62,293 bases of DNA from an uncultured Agathobacter sp. (GCA_945910395.1 CAMDYX010000008.1:1-62293), one strand, 5' to 3'; shown: positions 46,330 to 54,335, numbered from the stretch's first letter. Translations and numbers: made by a program. The notes: generated from the letters alone by a model not told the origin.

Positions 46330-46576
46330 GGTAATCAAAGTTTTTGAGGGGCTACGTTTTCGAGGGTTCTTTGTGAGGGTTTTCACCTATTACCCTTCTT
46401 GGCCAACAAAATATCATAATAGACAAATTCGTCAAGGACATGCTGCATATGCCGTGCAAAACCGCATCCTTGACGGATTTTTTTAATATGATAAAGAATT
46501 AATCAAGGCAGATACTAATAAAGGTCTGGTATTTCTACCAGACCCTCACAAAGAATCCTCAAAAACTTTGATTACC
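46330..46576. repeat. Long inverted repeat between the two flagellin genes
   Basis: Left arm 46330-46380 and right arm 46542-46576 match in inverted orientation: a 20-base identical block (46330-46349), a 16-base insertion in the left arm only (46350-46365), then 14 of 15 bases (46366-46380). The 161-bp centre contains a plus-strand terminator-like hairpin and a 9-bp GGTCTGGTA/TACCAGACC hairpin. The 546-bp gap 46138-46683 otherwise holds the fliC1 promoter and the fliC2 terminator; I see no gene. Confidence 0.85.
46425..46484 (+). terminator. Terminator-like hairpin on the plus strand inside the inverted repeat
   Basis: A 14-bp stem with one wobble pair (46425-46438 with 46467-46480, core CGTCAAGGA/TCCTTGACG) followed by a run of seven T on the plus strand. 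No plus-strand gene precedes it, so either it belongs to an undetected antisense or small RNA, or its orientation is accidental. Confidence 0.55.
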
Positions 46577-46610
46577 TAATCTTATATTGGGGAATACAAT
46601 ATGTTTTTCC

Positions 46611-46638
46611 AAAAAAGGACCGCGCTTTCGCGCGATCC
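46611..46638 (-). terminator. Intrinsic terminator after fliC copy 2
   Basis: Stem of 8 of 9 pairs (GGACCGCGC with GCGCGATCC, loop TTTC) followed by TTTTTT on the minus strand, 46 bp after the stop codon. Confidence 0.9.
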
Positions 46639-46683
46639 CTTCTGAAGTATTGTGTACGAATACTTTTTCCAGTAAGCTCTATA

Positions 46684-47493
46684 CTACTGAAGTAATGAAA
46701 GAACTCCCTGTGTTGACTGATTTGCCTGAGCAAGCATTGACTGACCTGCCTGTGTAAGTATATTATTCTTAGAGTACTTAACCATCTCATCTGCCATATC
46801 AGTATCACGGATACGAGACTCTGCTGCGGTTACATTCTCAACAATATTATCTAAATTATCAATCGTATGCTCCAGTCTATTCTGAACAGCACCAAAGGTA
46901 GAACGCATCTCTGAAACATTCTCAATCTGTGTTGCAACATTGGTTATTAAAGTTTCTGCACCAGTTTGATTTGTAAATGAGCCACCAATTGCATCGGCAA
47001 CATCAGATAATTTCACACCATCGATAGTAATTTTATTTGATGCTCCCGTCTTGTATCCAACAAAAATATCTGCATCCTCTTCTGCGAGCATCTTCTTTCC
47101 GTTGAAGTCTGTAGTTGATGCAATTCGGCTAATCTCAGTCTTGAGCTGCTGAACTTCGTCACTAATAGCCTTAATATCCTTGGATGAGTTGGTTCCGTTG
47201 GCTGCCTGAACTGCTAATTCATTGATACGCTGAAGCATGGAATGTACTTCATTCAATGCACCTTCAGCGGTCTGTACTGCAGAGATACCATCCTGTGCGT
47301 TTGTAGATGCACGATCAAGACCTCTGATCTGCTTACGCATCTTCTCAGAAATGGAAAGACCTGCTGCATCATCTGCTGCACGGTTGATTCTGTAGCCAGA
47401 AGATAACTTCTCTGTGCTCTTTGCCTGCTGATTAGCTGTTACGTTAAGAACTCGGCTAGCATTCATAGCCTGCATGTTGTGTTGTACTACCAT
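46684..47493 (-). CDS. fliC: Flagellin (copy 2)
   Basis: A 269-residue flagellin nearly identical to copy 1 (differences: QQAKST for QQTKSS, KDIKA for KDVKA, LKTEISR for LKQEISR). The last 401 bp before the stop are identical in DNA to copy 1, while the 5' part carries many silent differences. It has a sigma28 promoter, and the leader has a hairpin with AAGGAA in its loop followed by an AAGGAGGA Shine-Dalgarno, the arrangement recognised by CsrA. FliW (52163-52627) would relieve this repression. Confidence 0.97.
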   Translation of the reverse strand: MVVQHNMQAMNASRVLNVTANQQAKSTEKLSSGYRINRAADDAAGLSISEKMRKQIRGLDRASTNAQDGISAVQTAEGALNEVHSMLQRINELAVQAANGTNSSKDIKAISDEVQQLKTEISRIASTTDFNGKKMLAEEDADIFVGYKTGASNKITIDGVKLSDVADAIGGSFTNQTGAETLITNVATQIENVSEMRSTFGAVQNRLEHTIDNLDNIVENVTAAESRIRDTDMADEMVKYSKNNILTQAGQSMLAQANQSTQGVLSLLQ

Positions 47494-47500
47494 AATTTTT

Positions 47501-47537
47501 TCCTCCTTGAAATAAAAACTGTAGCTTCCTTGCTACA
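47501..47537 (-). promoter_or_regulatory. Putative CsrA-binding leader of fliC copy 2
   Basis: On the minus strand a perfect 6-bp stem TGTAGC/GCTACA (47520-47537) presents AAGGAA in its loop; 16 nt further on, the Shine-Dalgarno AAGGAGGA supplies a second GGA. Two GGA sites, one in a hairpin loop and one over the Shine-Dalgarno, match the known design of CsrA control of flagellin mRNA in Bacillus. Confidence 0.7.
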
Positions 47538-47605
47538 TGTGAACTTGTTGTAAGGTACTTAAGATTCAGCCGTACACTCTGTTTCTCTTTCCCTTTGTAA
47601 CTTAT

Positions 47606-47632
47606 ATATCGGAAAGTTTTTCCGATACTTAA
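47606..47632 (-). promoter_or_regulatory. sigma28 promoter for fliC copy 2
   Basis: TTAA (47629-47632), 15-bp spacer, TCCGATAT (47606-47613) on the minus strand. Same form as the fliC1 promoter. Confidence 0.87.
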
Positions 47633-47633
47633 C

Positions 47634-47659
47634 CCCCAAAGAAAAATTTTTCTTTGGGG
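47634..47659. terminator. Perfect 26-bp palindrome after fliT, probable terminator
   Basis: CCCCAAAGAAAAA followed directly by its exact complement TTTTTCTTTGGGG. It closes the flaG-fliD-fliS-fliT transcript and touches the -35 element of the fliC2 promoter. There is no T-run after the stem on the minus strand, so efficiency is uncertain. Confidence 0.6.
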
Positions 47660-47680
47660 AAATTACCAAAATTTTTCTGC

Positions 47681-48157
47681 CTAGTGCTTCCCATCCATAA
47701 ACTGGGGATCTACATAGTTAAGCTTCGACATCGTCTTATAATACTCATTCACCGCCACACTGCTTTTCCTCATAGTCTTTACCTGCTTTTTTACACTGGC
47801 AAACTTCGAGGTCATCAGATCCTTATTTCTTGCTTCCTGAGCCTGAATCTCCATGCTCTTATCTGTCACACTGCGGATATACTGCTTCATTTCCCGAATC
47901 TGGTCTGCATAGGTTTCCCTGTTTCCTTCCAGTTCCTCTTTCATCCTATCGAATAGCTTCTGAAAGCCGCTGTCCAGTTGTTCCAGCTGCTCAATCAGAT
48001 TTGCCTTTGCCTCCACTGTGGCATCAAAATCCTCTGCTTTTCCATTGACATCCTCTAGGATTTCTCTCTGCCTGCGATTCTCATCTATAATCTCTTTTAG
48101 CACCTGCTCCTTCTTCTTTAAGCTCTGGAGCATGATATCCACATACTGTTCTGACAT
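47681..48157 (-). CDS. fliT: FliT/FlgN-like flagellar export chaperone
   Basis: A 158-residue helical protein following fliD and fliS, the normal place for the FliD chaperone FliT. It is predicted to be almost entirely coiled helix (EQYVDIMLQSLKKKEQVLKE, AKANLIEQLEQLDSGFQKLF, ETYADQIREMKQYIRSVTDK), fitting the FliT/FlgN four-helix type; sequence conservation in this family is low, so the name rests mainly on context. It starts 8 bp after fliS. Confidence 0.65.
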   Translation of the reverse strand: MSEQYVDIMLQSLKKKEQVLKEIIDENRRQREILEDVNGKAEDFDATVEAKANLIEQLEQLDSGFQKLFDRMKEELEGNRETYADQIREMKQYIRSVTDKSMEIQAQEARNKDLMTSKFASVKKQVKTMRKSSVAVNEYYKTMSKLNYVDPQFMDGKH

Positions 48158-48165
48158 GTTCTCTC

Positions 48166-48576
48166 CTATGATACCTCAACCTTTGACACATTGGTATTCA
48201 TACCATTGTTCGTAAGTCGCATAACTTCCTTCCAGGTATCCCGCATGGTTCGAAGGTGTTTTAATACCTCTTCTAAGATTTCCGGGTCTTTTTTTACATT
48301 AGCCCTAATCAACCGTTCCATAAGATAACTATACACCCGATCAAAATCCTGTGCAACCGAATACTTCATATTAAGGGTTGCCTGAAACTCACCTATGATA
48401 CGCTCTGTCTTCATGATATTCGTATGAGCTTCCTTGATATCCTTTTTCTCACATGCCACAATTGCCCTGTTGCAAAATTTGATGGCGCCCTCATAGAGCA
48501 TCAGCGTAAGTTCTGCCGGTGAGGCATATTGAATTTTATTGTTGGCATATGCCTGATATCCCTTGTTTGCTGTCAT
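48166..48576 (-). CDS. fliS: Flagellar export chaperone FliS
   Basis: A 136-residue flagellin chaperone that binds the flagellin C-terminus and delivers it to the export gate. Characteristic segments: YQAYANNKIQYASPAELTLM, LYEGAIKFCNRAI, NIMKTERIIGEFQATLN. It lies 26 bp after fliD. Typical length and helical content. Confidence 0.97.
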   Translation of the reverse strand: MTANKGYQAYANNKIQYASPAELTLMLYEGAIKFCNRAIVACEKKDIKEAHTNIMKTERIIGEFQATLNMKYSVAQDFDRVYSYLMERLIRANVKKDPEILEEVLKHLRTMRDTWKEVMRLTNNGMNTNVSKVEVS

Positions 48577-48602
48577 TTTTTAACCTCCGTGTCACTTTAC
48601 TT

Positions 48603-51371
48603 TTACTGGAAATATCCGGAAAGCGATGACTGTGTACTGTTAAGTGTGGCCATTGCCTTTTCCATCGCTGAGAACTTCTTGTAGTAGTAGTCTTCTCTGT
48701 CTGCAAGCTTTTCTTCCCAGGTCTTAATCAGCTTAGTATAACTGTCCAAGTCCTTTGTCATCTGCTTATCACTGTATACCGTATATGCAGAACTTAAAGA
48801 AGTTGATTTCATCTTGGTATCCAGCGCTTCATATAGATTGGTACTGAGTTGCTTGAAGAAATCTACAACTGTATCCGGATCAGAGTTAATCATTGCCATG
48901 AGCTTATCGTCTTTTCCGGATGTTACATCATCATCCTCATCTCCATCGATGTGATAGGCATATTGTTCGTTCTTTGGGGCATTTAAGTATCCCAAGGTCT
49001 GAATTCCAAAGTTTGCCAATGAATACCTTTTACCATTCAATTCTATCGTCTGAAACATTGCATTTGTCATGGTATTCATAACACCTGAGACCGTACTGTC
49101 ATGACGGAGAAGAGAACCTTTGATTTTCTCCTCCCACTTCTCAATTTCTTTATCGGACATCTCCTCTTTCTCTTCGTCTGTAAGAGGATCAAAGTCCTTG
49201 ACATATTCTGCATTGTATTCCTTGCATAACTCGTTGATGACGGCGTTGTACTCTGAGAGGAATTCCTTGATCTTATCATAGATTCCCTGTGTATCCGTCT
49301 TGGTGTTGATGGTGATAGCATTTTCATCTCCATCTCCCGTAATGCCCATGGCTGATACAGTAATTCCGTTGACACTGATACTATTGGTATCACTGGTGTA
49401 TTCCACACCATTCAGCTTGATTTTTGCATCGCTTCCATCAATTTTAACCGCGGTTGCTTCATAGGTGGAGTCCTTCAGCACCTCTGCACCAATCTTAGCG
49501 GTCTGAATCATCTTGTTGAGCGCATCTGCATATTCCTGACTTCCTGCGTCTAAATCTGCGAGAGATGCTACCGCATCATTTTTATCCATGATGCCCTTCT
49601 GCTCTGTCTGCGTTTTTACAAGATCCGTCAGCTGTCCGATATAGCCATCGGCAAGTGTCTTAACCGCAGCAGCCTTATCTGTGGAGGCATCTGCATAAGC
49701 GGTCTTGATTGCATTCATCAGCTTTGTTTTACTGTTATCTGCAGCCGCCTCTTCGGCAGACTCTGCATTTGCCTGCTTCTCAAAAGAAGTAACGGTAGCA
49801 AGGTTTCCGGAAAATGTGGAAAGAATAGACTCTGCGGAAGCCTTTGCCTCTGCTTCTGTCTTTCCATCATCTGTTAGTTTCTTGATAATGAGGTCCTTAT
49901 ATTTTTCGTAGCGGTCATTTGCATTTTTGATTGTGCTATCCTGTGCACCGGTTCCATAGTCGTAGCTTACTTCGCCGATCTTTACAACATCTTCACCGTT
50001 TTTGAATTCTCCGGTTAGTGTGTCGCTTACATATTCCTTCCCATCTTTTTCTATATAGTACTGTGTCTTGGTTCCGCTCTCACCGTCTGAGACTTCTCTG
50101 CTCTTTACCGTATAGCTGATTTCATTTCCGTTCTCGTCCTTTTCGGTAGTCTTTCCGGTAATGACTTCATTTGCAGCATAGTAGTTTACATTTTTTGTAA
50201 GACCAGCGGTATCTCCTTCATATTTAATCTCGTTACCCTGTTCGTCTTTGCGAATATAGGAGCCATTCTCTTTCTTGGAATATACGTTACCTGATGAATC
50301 GGTATAAGTCTCGATTGCCTTTATGTAAGAAGTCGTTCCATCCGCATTCTTTTTCGAATAGATTGCATTTCCATCCGCATCAGTCTTTGAGATCTTTGTA
50401 TATTCGGTTCCATCATCTGCAACGACGGTATTTGCCCGTGCAGAAGATGACATTAAAGCCAGACTGTTAAAAGTGCTATCGCTGGATAAGATTCCATAAG
50501 TGGAATAAAAGTCCTGTGTCGCAGAATAGGCACTTCCATAGCTCTGGGCTGCCAGCTTAATATTATTAATCTGCGTAGTTACACTATTGTAAGCGGAAGT
50601 AGCTGCCTTATAACTGCTAAGGGCATTCTCGATATTTTCCTTAATCTTACTTTCGTCCGTGATAATTGCTCCTTCGGCAGTCATCGCATAGGTTCCGTAC
50701 TTTTTGTAGGTAGCCTGGGTTGCACTATCTCCCAAAGAGGTGGTAAGGCCAAGAGTTTTTAATGCCTCTAGTCCCTTAGAGTCCCCTGCTATCAGGTTAA
50801 AATCATTCTTCACACCGGTTTCTTTTGAGCTGACAAAAATCCGGTTATTTGTGGTATCAAGGGACGCATTTAATCCCTGCTTTCCCAGCTCTGTGGTAAG
50901 CTCCTCTATTGTAGTAGATGCACTGACTGTGATGGACGCACTTGTGCCGTCTCCTTTATCCACATTGATGGTACCCTCTCCTCCTGCATATCCAAGCTCC
51001 GCTAGAGTTGTTGAGGTGCTTGCCGTAGTAGAGAGCTTACCGCCTGTAAGATATCCGGATTGCGCAATGCTTAAGATATTCAGCTTTTGTGTTCCTGTTA
51101 CTGCTGTATTGGAAGCAGATACAGATGCCTTTGTTGCATCGGATACCGTTGTCTTTTTTAAATTGTAGGAAGTAGACCAGCGCAGATTACCTACCTTATT
51201 GTACAAGCTGTAAATATTGGTATTCAGGCTCTTCCACTTTTCCTGTGTCCACTCTAACGTTGTCTTCTTTTTTTCATAGGATTCTTTTTTTGTCTTTACA
51301 TCCATTACCAGGGCCTGAACAATACTGTCAGTGTCCAGTCCTGAATTCATTCCTGATATACGAATTGCCAT
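48603..51371 (-). CDS. fliD: Flagellar filament cap protein FliD with a large inserted region
   Basis: A 922-residue cap protein. The N-terminus (ISGMNSGLDTDSIVQALV) and the C-terminal coil (AMEKAMATLNSTQSSLSGYF) are canonical. Between about residues 315 and 470 lies a Tyr/Asp/Gly/Lys-rich insertion with irregular repeats of about 20 residues (DADGNAIYSKKNADGTTSY, DSSGNVYSKKENGSYIRKDE, DENGNEISYTVKS), giving a longer protein than usual. This would be a surface-exposed, possibly adhesive or antigenically variable head. It lies 11 bp after flaG. Confidence 0.95.
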   Translation of the reverse strand: MAIRISGMNSGLDTDSIVQALVMDVKTKKESYEKKKTTLEWTQEKWKSLNTNIYSLYNKVGNLRWSTSYNLKKTTVSDATKASVSASNTAVTGTQKLNILSIAQSGYLTGGKLSTTASTSTTLAELGYAGGEGTINVDKGDGTSASITVSASTTIEELTTELGKQGLNASLDTTNNRIFVSSKETGVKNDFNLIAGDSKGLEALKTLGLTTSLGDSATQATYKKYGTYAMTAEGAIITDESKIKENIENALSSYKAATSAYNSVTTQINNIKLAAQSYGSAYSATQDFYSTYGILSSDSTFNSLALMSSSARANTVVADDGTEYTKISKTDADGNAIYSKKNADGTTSYIKAIETYTDSSGNVYSKKENGSYIRKDEQGNEIKYEGDTAGLTKNVNYYAANEVITGKTTEKDENGNEISYTVKSREVSDGESGTKTQYYIEKDGKEYVSDTLTGEFKNGEDVVKIGEVSYDYGTGAQDSTIKNANDRYEKYKDLIIKKLTDDGKTEAEAKASAESILSTFSGNLATVTSFEKQANAESAEEAAADNSKTKLMNAIKTAYADASTDKAAAVKTLADGYIGQLTDLVKTQTEQKGIMDKNDAVASLADLDAGSQEYADALNKMIQTAKIGAEVLKDSTYEATAVKIDGSDAKIKLNGVEYTSDTNSISVNGITVSAMGITGDGDENAITINTKTDTQGIYDKIKEFLSEYNAVINELCKEYNAEYVKDFDPLTDEEKEEMSDKEIEKWEEKIKGSLLRHDSTVSGVMNTMTNAMFQTIELNGKRYSLANFGIQTLGYLNAPKNEQYAYHIDGDEDDDVTSGKDDKLMAMINSDPDTVVDFFKQLSTNLYEALDTKMKSTSLSSAYTVYSDKQMTKDLDSYTKLIKTWEEKLADREDYYYKKFSAMEKAMATLNSTQSSLSGYFQ

Positions 51372-51382
51372 ATCAAGCCCTC

Positions 51383-51829
51383 CTATCTTCTCTCATCCAC
51401 CATGAGTCCTGCCATCTCCCATACCCGTGCAATCATATCAAGTGTTTTCTCCGGTGGATATTCCTTGACCACTTCTTTCGTGTTCTTGTCTACGATCTTG
51501 ATAGTGACGCGGTTGGTCTCCTCATGAATACCAAAAATTGCCTCAGAGGTATTTATCATATTTTTGTTAATTTCTTCCACAGCCTTTTTAATCTGTGCGC
51601 TTTTTGCATATGCCTGCTGTCCTGCAGCCTGGCCTTCTGCTCCGGAGCCGGCTCCGTCTCCGCTTGTCTGCTTGGTATCTAACGAGATCGTGTCTGCTGC
51701 AAGCTGTGCCGATCCTTCAATATTTGCGCTATCATTCTGTTTTGGCTGCGCTTCCACCTTTACTTCAGCAGTTGATACACTTCCCTGATATACCATTCCT
51801 GCTCCGCTGATTCCTTCAATTCCTGCCAT
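51383..51829 (-). CDS. flaG: FlaG-family protein
   Basis: A 148-residue protein. The C-terminal half is the FlaG domain (EEINKNMINTSEAIFGIHEE, VTIKIVDKNTKEVVKEYPPE, LDMIARVWEMAGLMVDERR), linked to filament length control. The N-terminal 75 residues are low-complexity (Ala/Gly/Ser/Gln). First gene of flaG-fliD-fliS-fliT, with a sigma28-like promoter that overlaps the preceding terminator. Confidence 0.92.
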   Translation of the reverse strand: MAGIEGISGAGMVYQGSVSTAEVKVEAQPKQNDSANIEGSAQLAADTISLDTKQTSGDGAGSGAEGQAAGQQAYAKSAQIKKAVEEINKNMINTSEAIFGIHEETNRVTIKIVDKNTKEVVKEYPPEKTLDMIARVWEMAGLMVDERR

Positions 51830-51873
51830 ACTTTTGCACCTCCATGTGATATTTGTCGACTTTTCTAATTCCT

Positions 51874-51901
51874 TTATCGGTACAAAAACCCGGAAAGTTT
51901 A
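51874..51901 (-). promoter_or_regulatory. sigma28-like promoter for flaG-fliD-fliS-fliT
   Basis: TAAA (51898-51901), 16-bp spacer, ACCGATAA (51874-51881) on the minus strand. The -35 lies in the loop and the spacer in the stem of the csrA terminator. Confidence 0.75.
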
Positions 51902-51919
51902 TAACCTTCCGGGTTTTTT
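51884..51919 (-). terminator. Intrinsic terminator after csrA
   Basis: A 12-bp stem (AAAAACCCGGAA at 51884-51895 with TTCCGGGTTTTT at 51907-51918), 11-nt loop, T-run on both strands. It ends the flgM-to-csrA transcript. Confidence 0.9.
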
Positions 51920-51944
51920 CTTAATTTTCTTAGTAGCTTAATCC

Positions 51945-52160
51945 TTATACCAGATTTTTCAGCACTTCGAAGCTGTTTGCGTTTATGGATGCTTCATTTT
52001 CTTTCTGAATCTGCAGATATACCTCTTTTCGATAGATTGGTACATCCTTCGGTGCAGAGATACCGATTTTAACCTGGTCTCCGCGAATCTCAAGTATTGT
52101 TACTTCTACATTATTATTGATTACAAGAGCCTCGCCCTTTTTTCTTGTTAATGCCAACAT
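51945..52160 (-). CDS. csrA: Translational regulator CsrA
   Basis: A 71-residue RNA-binding protein starting MLALTRKKGEALVINNNVEV, with the conserved beta strands (EVTILEIRGDQVKIGISAPK) and RKEVY segment. In Firmicutes it represses flagellin translation and is antagonised by FliW. It starts 2 bp after the fliW stop. Its probable targets, GGA-bearing fliC leaders, are at 46138-46250 and 47501-47537. Confidence 0.98.
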   Translation of the reverse strand: MLALTRKKGEALVINNNVEVTILEIRGDQVKIGISAPKDVPIYRKEVYLQIQKENEASINANSFEVLKNLV

Positions 52161-52162
52161 CT

Positions 52163-52627
52163 CTATTCACCTGCCTTCTCTGTTTTATTTTTTATCAGGT
52201 GCGCAAGAGAGTACTTGATTGGATAATCATTTTCTACAATTACCTGCACGGCCTTATTGTTTTTCGTGTTTACAAGAATCGGTGCCTGCAGATTGCAGGT
52301 AAGCTTCTCGATATCCCTTGGTACAGTTACCGTGACAAGGGTGTAAATATCTTCGTCACGAAAATCCCCTAATACGGAAGCCACTTCAAGATTAATCTTT
52401 GGCTGATAATTGTCAAGTGCTTTGTGGGGTTCCATAACCGGAAATGCAATATCTCCGTCATCCATGGACTGGAACCACATAATGGTCCGATCCTTTTCCT
52501 CCTTCTCCTCATCAAAAATGAGTGCAAAGTGCTTCAGTTCCGGGAATCCGATCATTCCCTTTTCCATGGTAACAATCTTCTCATCTTCAATTTCGATTGT
52601 ACCAAAAATTCTTGTTTCTGCCTTCAT
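52163..52627 (-). CDS. fliW: Flagellar assembly factor FliW
   Basis: A 154-residue protein that binds either CsrA or free flagellin, closing a feedback loop on flagellin synthesis. Family features: FGTIEIEDEKIVTMEKGMIG, FPELKHFALI, ASVLGDFRDEDIYTLVTVTV, NLQAPILVNTKNNKAVQVI. It is separated from flgL by a long palindromic element but is otherwise in the same direction as the flgM operon. Confidence 0.97.
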   Translation of the reverse strand: MKAETRIFGTIEIEDEKIVTMEKGMIGFPELKHFALIFDEEKEEKDRTIMWFQSMDDGDIAFPVMEPHKALDNYQPKINLEVASVLGDFRDEDIYTLVTVTVPRDIEKLTCNLQAPILVNTKNNKAVQVIVENDYPIKYSLAHLIKNKTEKAGE

Positions 52628-52667
52628 GGTCTTTTCTCCTTTCGTCTCCGACGATTTATTTATACTT

Positions 52668-52832
52668 ATCAGAATCGTGATACAATATGAATTTTGCTAT
52701 TCCAATCAGAACGTTTAAAAAGCGTCGGCACTTAATGAGCAGGTACTGCGAATTTAGTACCGTTACGCTTTTTACAAACGAAAGTGGGTTCGGATTGGAA
52801 TATGCAAATTCATATTTCTTCATGATTCTGAT
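52668..52832. repeat. 165-bp palindromic element between flgL and fliW
   Basis: Arms of about 44 bp are inverted copies (ATCAGAATC outer ends; TATTCCAATC inner block in both), then GTTTAAAAAGCGT pairs with ACGCTTTTTACAAAC, and the centre has a GGTACT/AGTACC hairpin. On the minus strand the AAAAAGCGT/ACGCTTTTT part could act as a terminator. The left arm resembles intergenic sequence at 59403-59431. Confidence 0.8.
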
Positions 52833-52838
52833 CATATA

Positions 52839-54335
52839 CTATAGATAGTTGAGCAACGTCTGGTCCCCAATCTTTGCTGCCGCTGTCAGACTCGCCTGAT
52901 AAGCGTTGTAGGCTGCAGTATAATCAATCAAAATATCAGAAATCTCCCGGTCTTCATTGGAGGATTTTAGCTCCTTGATGGTCATCTGCTGATTCTCTAC
53001 ACGGTTCTTGGTCATTGATAAGCGGTTCTGCATACTTCCCACATTGGTAATGGCGGTATTGATCTGGGTCATATAGTTGTCAAAATTTGTGATGTACTGC
53101 TCATATGTCTTCTTCAGATTGTCATTGGCGTAAACCAATTCCTTCTGCGCTGCATCGAGATAGGTCTGAAGCTTTTCCTGATCCTCCGGGCTGGAATACT
53201 TCTCTTCCTTCATCATCTGCTTGATCTGCTCGACCTTTGCCTCTGCATTGAGGGATTTTTGAACAATATTAATCATTTCCTTCGTATCCCGCTGGATACT
53301 GGTGTCGAACACATCACTAGCCTGGGTATTCACGGTCAGAGTGGTGCTTGCAGCAATGGTATAGAAAATCTGCTGATCTTCCTTAGTATAGGTTACCCAG
53401 TTATCCTGATTGTAGGGATCGGATTTGTCGGTGCAGTTGTAATAGTATTCCGGACGCAGCTCCCCTGCGTCAAATCCGGTCTTGGTATAGGTTACATCTA
53501 CGCTGGCATGATTACTTTTCATAATCTGTGCCACATTTTCTCCAAATATGAACTCCCCGGTTTCCTTAATGAATACCACCTGATCGGGCTTCACCTGCTT
53601 CACTCCTGTGTCTGCTTCCCAATCCGCTTCTGTCTCAAAGGTAATTACATCCTGCTTTATCACCTGCTCCTTACCATTTTCATCATAATAAGAGTATGAA
53701 AAAGCATCCACTTTACTTACAGAATCATATCCTAGACGAATACGGTCGTAGGAATCTTCCTGTACGGTAGTAGTGCAGGCGCCGCCTAAGGTTACCGGCA
53801 CTTCCACATCTCCGGTATAGTATCTTTTTGTTTCCAGATCCTGATAAGAAAAGGATTGCTCGATCTGGTAAGTGGTATCTGCTTCATCGGTGTCAAAGGT
53901 CAGGTTTGAGGAGGTACGATATCCGGTAAAAATGGTTCTTCCGGAATAGTCCGCATTTCCCTCTGTATAGACCTGCTCAGAAAGTGACTGAAGCGATTTT
54001 AAAATAGTCTGACGGTCATCTGTTGAAAGTGTATCCGTAGATCCGTTTACACACTGGGTTCGGATGTCGCTGATCAGCGTGTACATATTGTTGAGCGCTG
54101 TATAGGTAACATCCAGCCAGGCTTCCGCATCCGGGATATTGTTATCCACATACTGATTGATATGGGACAGACTTGTCCCCAACCGAAGTGCACGAATGGC
54201 GATAACCGGGTCCTCCGATGCCTTGGAGATTTTTTTCTGGGTAGTCATCTGTGTATTATATTTATCAACAAAAATCTTATTTCCATTGATATTGCTTTTT
54301 GTGTTGCCTGTAATCATGTTATTCGTAATACGCAT
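52839..54335 (-). CDS. flgL: Hook-filament junction protein FlgL
   Basis: A 498-residue hook-associated protein 3. The N-terminus is of flagellin/FlgL type (MRITNNMITGNTKSNINGNK, EDPVIAIRALRLGTSLSHIN) and the C-terminus likewise (VGSMQNRLSMTKNRVENQQM, SLTAAAKIGDQTLLNYL). It is about 200 residues longer than the enterobacterial protein because of a central domain (about 150-340, with FTGYRTSSNLTFDTD). It forms the junction with FlgK, encoded by two genes just upstream. Confidence 0.95.
   Translation of the reverse strand: MRITNNMITGNTKSNINGNKIFVDKYNTQMTTQKKISKASEDPVIAIRALRLGTSLSHINQYVDNNIPDAEAWLDVTYTALNNMYTLISDIRTQCVNGSTDTLSTDDRQTILKSLQSLSEQVYTEGNADYSGRTIFTGYRTSSNLTFDTDEADTTYQIEQSFSYQDLETKRYYTGDVEVPVTLGGACTTTVQEDSYDRIRLGYDSVSKVDAFSYSYYDENGKEQVIKQDVITFETEADWEADTGVKQVKPDQVVFIKETGEFIFGENVAQIMKSNHASVDVTYTKTGFDAGELRPEYYYNCTDKSDPYNQDNWVTYTKEDQQIFYTIAASTTLTVNTQASDVFDTSIQRDTKEMINIVQKSLNAEAKVEQIKQMMKEEKYSSPEDQEKLQTYLDAAQKELVYANDNLKKTYEQYITNFDNYMTQINTAITNVGSMQNRLSMTKNRVENQQMTIKELKSSNEDREISDILIDYTAAYNAYQASLTAAAKIGDQTLLNYL

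Noticed and set aside
52656-52823. 55-residue open frame through the flgL-fliW palindrome (starts MKKYEFAYSNP)
   Set aside because: Open through the whole element, but no Shine-Dalgarno precedes the ATG and it simply reads across both palindrome arms; no similarity recognised.
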